NCBI GenBank assembly: GCA_918026815.1
Contig: CAKJVC010000103.1
Location: forward strand, 1-64,000
Reading direction: 5' to 3'
DNA: 64,000 nt
DNA from: Chalara sp. BL73
Lineage: Eukaryota; Ascomycota; Leotiomycetes; Helotiales
Below the pieces are notes generated by a model. That model was not told the origin of the DNA. It did not search any database and saw only the letters and a program-made list of their open reading frames with translations. Positions 1 through 12,742 of this stretch are shown piece by piece. A program made the translations under genes and the position numbers. The first letter of the stretch is position 1. The number at the start of each line of letters is the position of its first letter.

Positions 1-3000
1 GACATGAGATTTTATGTGAAGTCTGTCTGAGCATGGGCTGAAAGATGGGTTTCTGCTTTAGTGCGAAAATGGTTTGTATCATCTTATGAGTTACAGACCG
101 GATAGCATTTGACGACACAGAACTAGATAGGGCAGAAGAAAGTATTGACCAGAAAAGTGCATGTCATGAGAAAGTCGGTGCAGAATGATAGCTTAGGGCG
201 ATGGTATTTTGTGACACTTGAAGCTGAGGATTACAAAGGAGGAGAGGGATTGAGATATGGTCCCTTAGATGGTTCAGGAGAATGAAAATAGGAAGATAAT
301 GCACTACAATTCTACGATACTGGAGGTCACCATTTGATCCTCTGTTCCTAGGCTTTAGAAGCAAAGCACTGAACACATAGTGTAAAGGTTTATTGTGCAG
401 AGACGTGGTAGACATCCACCAGTGGAATTAAAAGCAGGCAGGCAGGAAGTACAAAGCATGGACATCGAGCTTCATACTTGGAGGCTGGCATGTCCCTTCT
501 TGGGCTTGCGACAAGGCTATGATAGGAGAGAGAGCAATAGCGACTGTGGTCCCGGAAAGAATGCTCCGGCTATGCTCTTATTGAGGTTCCACGAACAGAA
601 GTCCTTATTAGCTTGACAGGCTTCAAGCAAAGAGGATATTCAAGCAGGGCATCGGCTGATGGGCTGTATGGCAACTAGATGTGCTCCTCTGAAATGAGGA
701 TCGCAACTTGCAGAAGTCTGGGGACCACTTATGATGCAGGATTCTCTTCCGACGGCCCTGACACAATATTTAGCTTTGAGGCCACCACGGAATTAGACAT
801 GTCGTCGGCTAAACCAGTGCAACCATAAGCAGGTCCCAGACATTTGCATGGGACGGGAGGGATTCTCGAGGGCATGGGATTTGGACGTTTGAGATGGGAA
901 AGGGAATTACGATGTTTGGTCAGTGGGCGAGAAATGTGGCAAAGAGAAAGTCGATATGCATTTACCCAGGGACTTTCACTAGATATCCGTGTAACGCCCT
1001 GTACGCAGAGGCAAATATCATTCGACGAGCCTGGGCTTGAAAGACTTAATAGGCGCTTGTCAACCGCCAGGCAAAATGCAGACAGAAATAAAAGGGTAAT
1101 AATGAGAGTGTACCAATTGGATAGGATATTGAAGGCCGAAAACGGAAACTATTGCCACAATACAACCTAAAACGAAACCCATACGGATGACAAGCGGCAA
1201 GGAAGCCGTGCTAGTTTGATGCCTTTGAGGCCATGTCGCCGTCCTTTACAATCTAGTTGCGATGGATGGATGGAAGGAAAGAATAGCATCCATTAAGATG
1301 AGACGAACTAGAAGGGCTATTGGTGATTGTTGTGATTGCCCTTCACCTCTTTTGGACGCGGTAGGTTACGTAGCTATCGATAGTGCTTTCGTCCTATGGG
1401 TCGACACAGGACTTTGGCGGAGATAAAAAGCTCAGGCCTGGCAGAGCTCGATCCCGCTATGATGAGGTCGACAGTGATTTCTTTCTTTGGTAAAAGGCGC
1501 CCCGGGATTTCTCATAAGTCCGATGGTAGTTTACCCCAGGCATCCACGATCTTCCAAACCTGGGAGGGATGTGGACATGGACGGCGGCCACAGTGAAACG
1601 CTAGAGCATGCGAGTGAGATGAGGATTTGACTTATGTGTTCATCTTGAAATCGCGCTGCATAAGCTAGTCTAAGGAACATTGCAGTGATGCAAATCAATG
1701 GAGATTTTGCCTTGGTTGATTCTCAAGATACGGATGAGGGAATCAAGGGAGCAGATCAGTCGATCTATCGCATATCTCAAACACCATTGATTCCCCGAAC
1801 CAAGGGATTTGCGATCTCGACGCTGCATGTTGCCCATGTGAATGAATGGCCAAATATGATTACAAAACTGTTTGTTGGGGGCTGTGAGGGTTGATCTCTG
1901 TCGTAATTTGGTCACCTGGATCGATACCTTTCCAGCATCTTTTATTTCTTGAACCTGAGGAGTGAGTCTCTACTCCTTTTTCGGTGGCAAGACGCGGATG
2001 GGAATCATTGTGTGGACTTTCTGTGTGGTTCAAATTCAAACGCATACACCTGTCTGGTCCTCTAGAGATCAAAAATAGACTTGGCCACTTTCGCTTAAGC
2101 AGACCCAGTGGTCGGACATTATATTGTTCTGGGGATCATCAATTTTCAGGTCCCTTACTGGATGTTCATGACGAGGAATCTCGTGGAAAGGGGAGAGAGT
2201 TCTTGGCAACCTTATGATGGGATTTTGCGAAATGCTAAATTGATTGGGATGGGATTGGTGGTCATGGTAGTTCGACCTGGAACAGTACGGTGCAGCAGCA
2301 CTTTTATAATGCTACCAAATTTCACAATGTTTGGCTGTCTGCTGATGGATCAGTGGTTGATCGAACTGATTGAAGTAAATTCCCGCTGGACTCCCCAGTC
2401 CAATTGACATAAGTTCACGGTACTAGACTCGCCCTCGATCCCAACCAGATGTTCTCCTATAGTTCGTTAAGATCTGTCCGGTTTAGCATTTTACTGTAAT
2501 CTGACAGCCTGGTTAAGAAACGGCGGTTCATCCCGGCTTTGAGTGGTTGACATCAAATATCAGACCGTTACAAAGCATTGCCCTTTTGCCTCATACTGAC
2601 CCTTGAACTCAGGCAGTCAGCAGCTCGGCGTACAGGGACAACAACATAGTGGCGTAAACTGCTGGCTCCGAGGTGGAGATAGTTTGCATGTTTTCCAATT
2701 AAGCCGTGGCCCCTGACAGACGCATGAAGTACTTTTGCAAACTCCAGGTTGTGATGCGGCTCTTACATTTTCTAGATACAAAGCTTTCTACCAGTATTGA
2801 AATAGTGTTTGTCTTCTGTCATTGTGGAAAACTATGGGGATCAATGGTTATCATATGTGGGACAGGGTGGATCATTTTGAAACACATTCCGCTGTCGACC
2901 TGTAAGTAGAATTAAAAATATAACGTCATACCAAGCCCTTTTCTTCATGAACGACTATTGCACCCGCTTGAAGCTGGAGCTGCAGCGCAAAAAGAACAGC

Positions 3001-3945
3001 GAATGTCCTGTGCATACGGCGGTGAGATCAGAGATTGGTAGTGAAGAATAGGAATTATCGTATGCCGCTTCAACCATTTCTCGAAAAATATCCGGACGTG
3101 CCGGCGCAAGAAAGCATGGCTGAAAAGGGGGTTCGGTCTTATATCTTCTTCGAACATGCTTATCTGCACGAAATACCGGTTTTCTTTGACACGGCAAACA
3201 TATGGACTGCATCAAGCAGGCCCCCTCCCCAGATAGTATAAAATACCCGCCACCAGAATACCAATCCAATCAATCAAAACTCCAGATTTTGTAAGAAGCA
3301 ATCCTTAAAAAAAAGCTCAAATCCTCGTATCAAGCCATCGTACGTGGCGAAAGTGAAAAGGAAATCCCAGTGTTATATGTGATTGGGTGATTGGAATAAA
3401 AACAGAAGGTGCTCGTCAACTACTGAAGCACTGCTACTGTATGCTTAAGTGGTTGTAACAATGACGAATGGTTTCTGATGGGGCAATGGCTTTCTCAAAT
3501 GGCAAAGAGAAAATCTCATCTCGGCTAGTCAGATAAGTTGTGAAGCCTGTCAAACTCTAATAGCAAAGCTACCTCACGCTACTTACCTTAAGACGCGTGT
3601 TAAGCAAGCCAGTTTAGAGTTTTGTGGAATGGAAAGCTTAAACAATATTTTTGACGTGACTTCGCGGGCCTATCGGATTCCCTAGCAGACGTGGTCAGCT
3701 AATTCCATTCCCATTGACTTGGGGTGGGTTGTTGGTTAAGTTTGAAAGCTTCGTTAATGCCCCTGGCTAAAGTGCCGGCGCAATCTCGTGAATCTTGCAC
3801 AGCCTGGATGACTTTTTCCTTGGTACAGCGTCATCCAATATTTCACCCCTCCACTTTTACGGGGGAAAGGAAGCACACGCAGATCATGACATGAGAGGAA
3901 CTGAATGCGAGCATGCTCAACAATTCCTGCATGGTTGATCAAGGG

Positions 3946-3961
3946 TTTTTTTTTTTTTTTT
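3946..3961. repeat. T16 homopolymer
   Basis: A run of 16 T residues lies about 50 bp upstream of the TATA-like element at 4014. Poly(dA:dT) tracts exclude nucleosomes in fungal promoters, so a promoter role is possible but inferred. Confidence 0.8.
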
Positions 3962-4013
3962 GGATCGCTTTATTTTCTGTGACTTGATAAAGGAAAAGAA
4001 GGAAGAACATGAC

Positions 4014-4020
4014 TATATAA
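4014..4020 (+). promoter_or_regulatory. TATA-like element
   Basis: TATATAA followed by a purine-rich AGGGGGAGGG block. It lies 1.67 kb upstream of the ATG at 5690, so if functional it would drive a transcript with a very long leader, or a separate non-coding transcript. Confidence 0.3.
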
Positions 4021-4295
4021 AGGGGGAGGGGGAACAAAGCAATGCGCCGCGCAGTCCTTGAGTTTGAACATACGAAAGGTGAAAAGGGTTATCAATGCCA
4101 TATGTTACAGTATACCCCTACATTTACCTACCAACATGTATTATACCCTATTTGACATGAAGCGATAAACAAACAATATCCGGCGAGCGCCATAACCAAC
4201 TAAAATAGTAATAATAGCAACGAAAGAAATAAGGATAATCCGATACTGAAAAAGCAAGAAAGATTAGATTGTGAAGTGCCTCGACTCCTACGTAC

Positions 4296-4325
4296 AGTAC
4301 AGTACAGCGCAGTGCAGTGCAGTAC
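4296..4325. repeat. Pentanucleotide microsatellite (AGYRC x6)
   Basis: Six successive pentamers of the form AGTAC, AGCGC or AGTGC, flanked on both sides by TACGT-like sequence. This is a short, degenerate tandem repeat and probably polymorphic in length. Confidence 0.8.
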
Positions 4326-5689
4326 GTGGCCCTGCCTGCCCATTGTTGATGATAATCAAATCCAAAATAAAAGAAAATAAAAGTATAGTACCATATCAGT
4401 GTGCTTGACTCACTGAGGCCCGCCAGACACGCGGCTCTTTCCTTCTCTGGGAAGCTGATTTGGATGACTTGCGCTTGACTTGGCTAAATTTATCATACAG
4501 CAGTGACATGCTCATTCCACAGCTGCCGCCTATCTGCCCTGCTATTGCCCATTCTTTTTCTTTTATTTATTCTTTGGCAAGAGGGTCTAAACCATCTACC
4601 AGATAAAGAAGAAACACTGGTTTCACTAGAGACCACCACCACTGCTTACTGTAATCTTTTTTATACACTGTAAATCAGTTTCGTATCCCCTTTGGCTCGC
4701 CCTCGCTCTCTCCCCCCTCGTTCCTGGATTGCCAGATCCAGACTGGTGCGATACGAACTGCCATCATTACCCGTTCCAAGTTCCAACGTTGTTGGGAGGG
4801 AACACTAGAACGGATTGACTGCCCAGGACTGCGCCGTTAGCTAAATTCTTTGCGGGTATCCTAGGCCACAACCCATCACCATACTGCACCACAACCGCAC
4901 CACGCCATACAGCACAGCACTGCGCTGCAGAGCTCAAAGCCAGCAGCAGATCTAAGGATCGCTCACGACTCCATTCTTTCTCACTGTGTCTTCCTCCTTT
5001 CCCTCCCCCAAAACATTTCTGCGGTGGAAGAACGCTCTCGCAAATCCACGAGCCAGTTATCCGTCTAGCCTTCAGCCAGGGTGAGCATCACGACCACCCT
5101 CTCCGCATACGGTTCAGCTGCTCTGGTGTTGATGGTTCCAGTTTATGGTGACGCTACGCTTGCCCCAGTACTGGTAAGGCAAGGCCCCATTTCATGACTA
5201 GAGAGGATCATTCCAAGGTACATCCGCTGCTAAGTTAAGCCCCCTGGTTGACCCAATCGAACCCGCCGCACCATTTTCGTTACGCGAACAGAGGGTCTTG
5301 TCCATACACCCGCAACGCCTCTCTTCTCTCCTTCACGCCTCACAACCGCCATCAAATCACTCTGGCTTCCCATCAAACCACATTCTTTTCGCGATTTCTT
5401 CCTCCCTATTGTCCTATCCGTAGCAGAAGACCAGCCCGGTTTTGCTCGGCGTTACGCTCGTTATAGCAATATTTTCGATCTCATCTAACGTCCAGCTCGA
5501 CTAGCCCTCATTTGATACTAAGATAGGACCCAATTTCACCAAAAAAGCAGCTACGTCTCACGATAATATTGTGGCTACGGGTGTTAAGGGACTCGGCGTA
5601 CAGTAAAACGACACGGCTAGACCAGCGCACCTGCTGTGGTCTCAGATACAACACGTCCACATAAAACCACATTCCCTCTTTTGGTCAAG

Positions 5690-8364
5690 ATGGCCCCGTC
5701 GCCGCCACGGCTGAGGATTCTTTCAGGTTTGTCGCTTTCCTCGATAACTATCCGCAATTTGATGCATTGCTGTTCCGTCTCTCCACTTTAAGCCACCAGA
5801 ACAGCAAAGGGTCATAACCCGTTCCATTCGTCCTTCCTTATTACTTCTTTGTTGCCATTGTGTTAATATGGCTGTCTCCGAGATGGAGTCCAGTTTGCTG
5901 ATGAAAGTGTGTACAGTTGGTGGTAACGCGGTATCTGCGTTTCTGTCATGGCGGCTCCAAGCTACCAACGCCTGTGATGTGACATTGGTGTGGAAATCAG
6001 GATTCGATGCTGTATATCAGTATGGCATCTCTTTCAAGTACGTTGACAATTACCACAACTCCAATTTACAGTTGGCGGATAGCTGACTTTTGGTATAGAT
6101 CTACCTCCTTCGGCAATGAACGATTCAAACCTCGACATGGTATGTGTTCTTAGAAGCCCTGCTCGTTATAGATGGTGCTAAATACTACCGGATAGTTGTG
6201 CGTGCGCCTGAGGAAGCAGCAAATAATAAGGAGGGTGCCTTCGATTATGTTTTGCTTTGCGTGAAAGCGCTGCCGGACGTGTACGACCTAGCGGCGGTGA
6301 TAGAATCAGTCGTTACACCTCAGCATACCTGTATATTGGTCAATACCACGCACACGCTAGGAGTAGAAGCTCATTTGGAGTCACGGTTTCCAAGTAATGT
6401 TGTTCTGTCACTAGTTTCTGGTGCCGAAATCACACAATTAGGAGCAAGCGAATTTGAGCATAAAGGATCGACCGAAATATGGGTTGGGCCGGCAAACAAG
6501 AACCCATCGATGCCTAACACAATACAAGGAGACATGGCTGATGCTCTTGCTATGACGTTAAGTAGTGGGCAGGTTGATTGTCATGTTTCCACCAATATCC
6601 GGCAGCAACAATATGAAAGAATGATAGGGTAAGCATGTCATTTCCCAGACTGAAAGAGCATAGCTAACCATAATCTTCTATAGTCCAATCGCGTTCCACC
6701 CACTTAGCGTTATTTTCGAAACTCCTTCTCATGCAGTTCTACTCGGAAAAACCGGCGTAAGGCAATTGGTTTCGGACGTCTTTGATGAACTCCTTACAAT
6801 AGCTCGGGGTCAAGATTGCACATTTCCTACGGACTTCAAAGAGAAAACCATGGAAGAGATGGTACGGCCTACAGAAGCCAATAGCATCATGTACCAGGAT
6901 TTCGCAGCAAGAAGACCTATGGAGGTTGAAACATATCTTGGTTCGCCTATTAAACTTGCGCAGACCGTGGGCTTGAAGGTCCCAAGGATCGAGACTCTCT
7001 ACGCCATTCTTCACAATATCAATATCATCAATCAACAGAGAAAAGACATCCCTATGCAATCTCCTAATCCTGGGGCCCCTCCAGCACGGCTGTCCTCTGT
7101 GCCACCTCCTCGACAAATGATGGGTCCGGGCGTCAATGGCAATGGTTCAATGCCCAGGCCTGGCGGTAGAGGGAGAACATCCTCTATGAATGGGCCGCCG
7201 CCTGGCATGAGGAGAGGTCCACCTCCAATGAATGGAATGCCACCGAATGGGTATGGTCGGCCTATGATGAACGGCAACGGATATTCGAACGGAATGGCAC
7301 CACCACGAATGTCGGGCAACCAGTCCAGAAGAGGCTCAATAGATGGCGATCTTGAGGAGTTCAGCCATGTGGTTCTATACGATGATATCCCAGAATCTGG
7401 AGAGTCAAATTACGGAGGGGATAGTTCTGATATTGCGCTGCGGGAGCGGGAATTGATGCTTAAACAACGAGAACTGGCATTGAGGGAACAAGAGCTGCGA
7501 ATGAACAGACGTGGACCACCTGGTCCTCGTAGAGGGCCCCCAACACCTTCTGTGCGCAATGGTGGGGGGTATGACGACGATGACGACGAGGATGGGTTTA
7601 TTGATCCTGCCGATGTTCCTGCAATGCCGATGATTGACCCTGACAATTTCGACATGATGAGCGTTACATCGCGTCGTAATCGGAAGGCACCAAGTGCGAG
7701 CCAGCTGCGGAAGAATCCAGAATTTGACAATATGTCTCAGGGAGGACGAGGCAGGGGTAATGGTTATTTGCGTCCAGGTTATCGTGGGAATCGGTCCAGT
7801 GCTAGACTTATAAGTCAAGCTCCCGGGCTCCATGATTCAATAATGGACGATCCTCTTATGGGATATTCATCAAACCGTTATGGAAATGTCGACCGCAAAA
7901 CAATGGGGCAAGAGTCCCGAACCAATTCATTAACAGCAGAACGGCTTGATGAATTGCAATATGGAGGAGCTCAAAATGGGCAGCCAGGTCCATATCCACG
8001 ACGAGCTAGCAAATCACCGGGTGATCCGTATAGTCCACAGGTAGGGAGAAATGGTAGGCCGTCTCCTCCAAATGGTTATGGTGGTCCACCTATGAATGGA
8101 CGGCCATCACCACCAGGAGGGATGAGGGAGCCAGTCCCAAGGCACCCACCGGGCCATGGAAATTCAGTTGCGCCGCAACAAGTTGAGCAATATGCAGGGG
8201 TGAGCGCCCTCCATCCGCCTAAAGGCCATATGAATGTACGAAGTCTGACTGGTAGTGCGAGCGCCAGCGCGGGGAGTGGTGATAGCGCCAATATAGAGTC
8301 TGAACCATCTGCAAATAGCAGCCAAACCAGCCTTGGTCCTCGACCGCCCGTAGGCGTCCGATAA
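5690..8364 (+). CDS. Ketopantoate reductase (ApbA/PanE)-like protein with long disordered tail
   Basis: Predicted 770-residue protein from five exons (5690-5726, 5917-6037, 6099-6139, 6196-6628, 6684-8364); lengths sum in frame. Residues 1 to about 310 resemble the ketopantoate reductase fold: a nucleotide-binding start with ILSVGGNAVSAFLSWRL, a FDYVLLCVKA strand typical of the family, and a C-terminal helical half ending GSPIKLAQTVGLKVPRIETL. Bacterial PanE makes pantoate with NADPH. Here the glycine loop is G-G-N-A-V-S rather than GxGxxG, and the segment that normally carries catalytic Lys/Asn reads QQQYERMIGPIAFHPL, so activity in pantothenate synthesis is doubtful. Residues from about 330 to the end are Pro/Gly/Met/Arg-rich and disordered, with an acidic DDDDDEDG patch and a short charged helix of ALRERELMLKQRELALREQ type. 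Confident of the domain, not of the reaction. Confidence 0.85.
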
Positions 8365-10364
8365 TACAAAAGGAGTTTAAGAGGTCAGTCGATAGGGAGC
8401 TCTCTTTCGAAGGCAAAGGCGTTTTTTATATATTTTGAGTTGCTTGCGAACATCAAGCCTTCAGCTCAAACCTAATACTGTCCATTCCGATGGATTTCTT
8501 CTGTTTGACGGCCGTACTGTGTTGAGATGGCATATACATTCGACTTTCGCAAATTCGCTTTAATGTCTTTGGCACGATCAGGAGAGCAACATGACCAGCG
8601 TCTACGATATAATTCTTCTCGTAGAAAAATAATGACGAAACCGGATAGACTTTGGGGAACTTGGTTCGCACACATATTTCTAATGTCTCCAATTAGGGTG
8701 GCAGCGTACATACGAAGTGGCACGACGCAAACATTCATTTTGCACTTTCGGTAATATTGCATTGGGGCGGGCGTCTTTTATTGTGTTCCGTAATATCTTC
8801 TCCATAGTTGCTACCACATCGGAGTATCAACACATGAGCAGATGCGTAGTTCTCAACAGGGTAGCCGGAAGAGCTTCAGTATACGACAAATGGAGCTCTA
8901 CTTGCTGCTGCAAGGGAATGGGTGCGCATCAGCCATGCGGGGAAGGTAGGAGACGGGCGGCGAATGGTGGATTGATGGCCTGATGGATGATGAGAGCGGT
9001 CTCTGCTTTAAAGATGGGTAGATGTTGGTATAGAGACTTGGCTTTAATGCCGTTGGGCGTTGGGATGAATGTGCCTCAGAGGAGAGGCAGGCAGTCATTT
9101 TCAGCAACAAATACAAGTGTTTGAGGACTTGATCAATATGCATTTCGTCTTGCGGCTATGTGATAACCTTGCATGCCTTTTTCCTTCGACTAAATTGGCA
9201 CCCCAATATCCCTTCTTTCGAAGTATAAGGTAGGGTTTTGCGACTCTGCCTTTCTTGTAAACTGGTTCCAGTATGGTTATATACCTCACTTTATAGACTA
9301 CCTCCCTTCTGTGATCAACTACCTAATCAAACTTAGAGGGTGAGTTCAGGACTACCTAGAATCTCCTTGGTCAACCCCGATTTCAATCCACCTTCCAGCT
9401 ATTCCACATCAAAACAAAAGGATGAATGTGATCTCTCCCCCATGCCCTGCCAAATTTCACTAGCAGACAAAGGATGCTGGCAAGGGGAATCTCACCACCT
9501 CCTCCTTCCCCACCGTTCCTTACATGTCTGGGTGCCTACATATTGACCATGGCATCCCCCCACGAAAGGAGCCATTCCACCTCCCCCGCCTTCACAGCAA
9601 GAAAAAACTTATTTCCATCCATCCCATAACATCCCATTTCCATTCCGCCTCCCTGACCCCGAAAAGAAAGAAGAGAGAAAGAAAGAAAGAAAAAGGTTCA
9701 GCCCGGAACCTCCGGACTTTCGTGAATCAACAGACAGCCGAGCTTTCCATGGAAGGCCCCTCCTCGTCTGCCCGTCTCCCCTGGTCCGTATGTAGGCTGG
9801 CAAGGTTGGGGCTTGGGATCGTATTCGAGGACGCGTATGAGACGCCCTAAGTTAGGCTGCGAGGCATGTAATGAGAGGAGGTATTTTGGCGAGTTTACGA
9901 GCCGTCATGCTTTTCGTTGTAAAATGATAGGGGGCGTATAGTCACGTGCCTTGAATATCTACTGGTTAGGTGGACTGTGAAGCGGCAGTGAGTGGTTGGT
10001 AATTGAACTCCATGGGGAGTGGAGCATGATTAACGCTGGGATAGGTCATTATAGTGTTCTTCAGTCAAGCGAAGTTAGCCATGGAAGCAATGTTGCGTAA
10101 CATCACAGGCATCACAGAAATTCACCAAAAGTACCGTAATGATGCCAGAAAACACTTTTCATTTGCGTCGCATACCGGAAAATTCCGTTTCACTACCCGC
10201 ACGATCTCTTGATAGCTAGAAAATGAAATAATCCCACGACCAACCAGCCATCCCTGTAAAGTAAAACCGAATAATTCAGCAGACGCAGAAATCGACGACC
10301 CATCCCAAAAATAGAGCAGTCAGTGGGACATGTGAATAGGGACGATGAAGGTGGTGTACAGAAT
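8365..10364. other. Intergenic region between KPR-like gene and SUB2
   Basis: About 2 kb that should contain the 3' ends of both flanking genes, which converge here. No open frame shows a family motif or splice support. A purine-rich GA/GAAA tract lies at 9661-9695, and 9550-9780 is strongly strand-biased in purine/pyrimidine content. I see nothing else. Confidence 0.5.
9661..9695. repeat. GAAA/GA-rich low-complexity tract
   Basis: An imperfect purine run built from GAAA, GAAG and GAGA units. Low-complexity sequence with no coding support. Confidence 0.75.
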
Positions 10365-12320
10365 CTAGCTTGCCATGTAGGTGCTAGCATCGACACCGCC
10401 TGCTGGAAACTCCCTAGATGATGTGTCAGCCGCCAGTTTGGGTTTAACATAGCTGGGGATAACTTACGGAAGGGCAGCATCGAATCGCTTCTCAATGGAT
10501 TTCAAAACCTCTTGGTCTTCTGGAGAGCTGACGAAAGAGATTGAGAGACCTTTGGTACCGAAACGACCGGCACGACCAACACGATGAAGATAGGAGTCAG
10601 CATCGGCTGGAAGATCGTAGTTAATGGCTAAATTGATGCGCTCGATGTCAATACCACGACCAAAGACGTCAGTTGCAACGCAAATACGCTTGTTGAACTC
10701 CTTAAATTCCTTGTATCGCTTAATACTACTCGGTTGTCAGTAATGTTTATCATGTTCCATATGGCTTGAGTGACATACCGTTCGTCTTGGCTCACCCCTG
10801 AGTGAACTGCAATGGACGGGAAATTGCACTCTCGGAGAAGTTTGTCCAGCTCAGTGGCACGGATTGTGCTTTTAACAAAGATGATGACTTGGTTAAATTG
10901 AAGCTCGTCAAGAAGTTCGTTCAACTTGCGGTTCTTCTCCTTTTCATCAAGCTTGATGTAGTACTGCTGTAGACCGTGCAAGGTAAGCTCAGCTTCGTCA
11001 TCGACGTAGATCTCCAAAGGATTTTGCATGAACTTCTTGCAAATGGGTCGAACATCTTGGGAAAGAGTGGCACTGAACATCATGACTTGCTTCTGTGTCG
11101 GAGTAGCACGGAAGATCTCCTGGACATCGCGGCGCATATCTACAAATCAGTCAGCATTGCTGAGAATGAGAAGAACAGAGAAGAACATACCAATTGCCTC
11201 CAACATTTTGTCACACTCGTCGAGAACAAAGACCTTGCAAGAACCGAGTCTGAGATGCTTGTCCCGAACAAGAGCATTCAATCTACCTGGCGTAGCGACG
11301 ATGATATGTGGGTGGGTCTCCTTGTTCTTGAGAACTTCGGCATCCTTGGCAATGGGTACACCACCATAGAACACAGCAGTCTTCACGTCTGGCAGATACT
11401 TGCTGAATCGGGCGTACTCGTTCTTGATCTGGTAAGCAAGTTCGCGAGTGTGGCACATAATAAGAACCGAGGTCTCGCCAGCGACTGGCTCAACTTGTTG
11501 CAGAGTGGTTAACACGAATACGGCAGTCTTACCAAGACCGGACTTAGCTTGACAGAGAACATCGGTTCCGAGAATCGCTTGAGGAATACAAACTTGCTGG
11601 ACTGTAGAATAATGGAGCCGACGTTAGATTTAGTTCTTTCCAAAGTGTATAACGACATGCAAAAACTCGGGATTGCGACGTCCATCCATCTTCGCAGACT
11701 ACCTCCGTAATTCAAATAACCCCAAGGTATAAATTCGAGCCGTGGTTCGTTATGACCTTGGACAGGGCATATCGTTGACCAAAGCTCATTCGCCATATGA
11801 ATCGAAGTCACAGGATATGACCCAATCCTGGAAGTCTCTTGGCCTCCTCCTTTGTGCGCTTCTCAGAGCGTCTTGCCCGCAACCATACTACATCACTCAA
11901 GCGCATCGCTTTCGTGACGACCTCCCCCAACCAACTACTTAGGCTTGCGACTTGCCAGATGAGACTTTCCAGGATGGTCTGTTGACTTGTTGAAGGATAT
12001 GCCATATATAAATGATTTTTGCCTTGCGAGATGGATGGACGCGCTTCAAGAGGGATGGAGCTTGGGGATTAAAATTATGACTAACCCTCCGAAGGATGCT
12101 CGAAACCGCAATCGGTGATGGCACGCAGAAGCTCCGGCTTCAAGAGGAAATCGCGGAATCCAGTCGAGTGGATACCAACGTAACTGCCTTTCTTGTCGGC
12201 ACCGCCTCCTGCCACAGCCAACTCGCCCTTCTTTGCACCCCCATTCGACGCTGCTGGCGCCGCATCCTCAGTTTGTAGCTCCTCATCGGAGTAGTCGATG
12301 AGATCTTCTTCTCCAGACAT
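10365..12320 (-). CDS. SUB2: ATP-dependent DEAD/DECD-box RNA helicase SUB2 (UAP56)
   Basis: Nuclear RNA helicase of the TREX complex, acting in pre-mRNA splicing (with the U2 snRNP branch-site step) and mRNA export. Five exons (12086-12320, 11191-11601, 10779-11139, 10468-10725, 10365-10413) give 437 residues, the usual SUB2 length. Visible motifs in order: N-terminal [14 protein letters not shown], the [15 protein letters not shown]-motif region, Walker [16 protein letters not shown], the diagnostic DECD box (LDECDKM), SAT (FSATL), the helicase-C block [12 protein letters not shown] and [13 protein letters not shown]. The start is the only ATG giving the conserved acidic N-terminus. The first intron is unusually long (484 bp, 11602-12085); the others are about 50 bp. 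It is transcribed divergently from RPR2 across a 422-bp gap. Confidence 0.97.
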
Positions 12321-12742
12321 GCTGATGAGTTAAGGGTGAAACGGTGGTCGGGTATGCGAGTATGAGAGATCAGGCTGCCAATCCTCAAGAGCCTTCACAG
12401 TGAGGAAGAGTCGAGAGTTTACAGGTGTGCCGTGTTTATATGAAAGTATAGTATGATGCGATCAAGTTGATCGCGTTTGCAAGAAACCGAAGTTGTCGTG
12501 GAGGATTCTTGAGGATAAGGAACTTGAAGAGGGAGGATGAGGTGGAAGTTTGTTGTTGCGATAAAGAGGACGTTTTGTGAGGCTCAGTCATACTTGAGCC
12601 TCAAAATCAAGGCATAAAATTACGCTAAACTCGAAAGGTGGTTGGTAACCTTCGAAAATATACCAGATCCTCAATATCTGAATTTATTCTTTTCTGGCTA
12701 TCAGCATTATTTATTCTTACAGCTCTGCAAACCCGCAACATC
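12321..12742. promoter_or_regulatory. Shared SUB2/RPR2 divergent promoter region
   Basis: The 422 bp between the SUB2 and RPR2 start codons must contain both promoters. It holds a perfect 9-bp inverted repeat (12578-12603; TGAGGCTCA, 8-nt spacer, TGAGCCTCA) that could bind a dimeric regulator. Co-regulation is inferred from arrangement only. Confidence 0.5.

Larger units (their letters stand above)
1..5689. other. Gene-poor 5' region and long leader/promoter
   Basis: I find no convincing coding gene here. Open frames are short (at most about 108 codons), lack recognisable motifs and cannot be joined by plausible splice sites. From about 3,900 the sequence changes: a T16 run (3946-3961), a TATATAA element (4014-4020), a pentamer microsatellite (4296-4325) and then a long C/T-rich stretch up to the ATG at 5690. 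That composition is typical of fungal promoters and 5' leaders, so the last 1.0-1.7 kb may be the promoter and untranslated leader of the next gene. The far upstream part could hold non-coding RNA or decayed sequence that I cannot recognise. Confidence 0.5.

Noticed and set aside
7032..7833. Gly/Pro-rich and other frames antisense to the KPR-like tail
   Set aside because: They are complements of the Pro/Gly-rich repeats in the sense protein.
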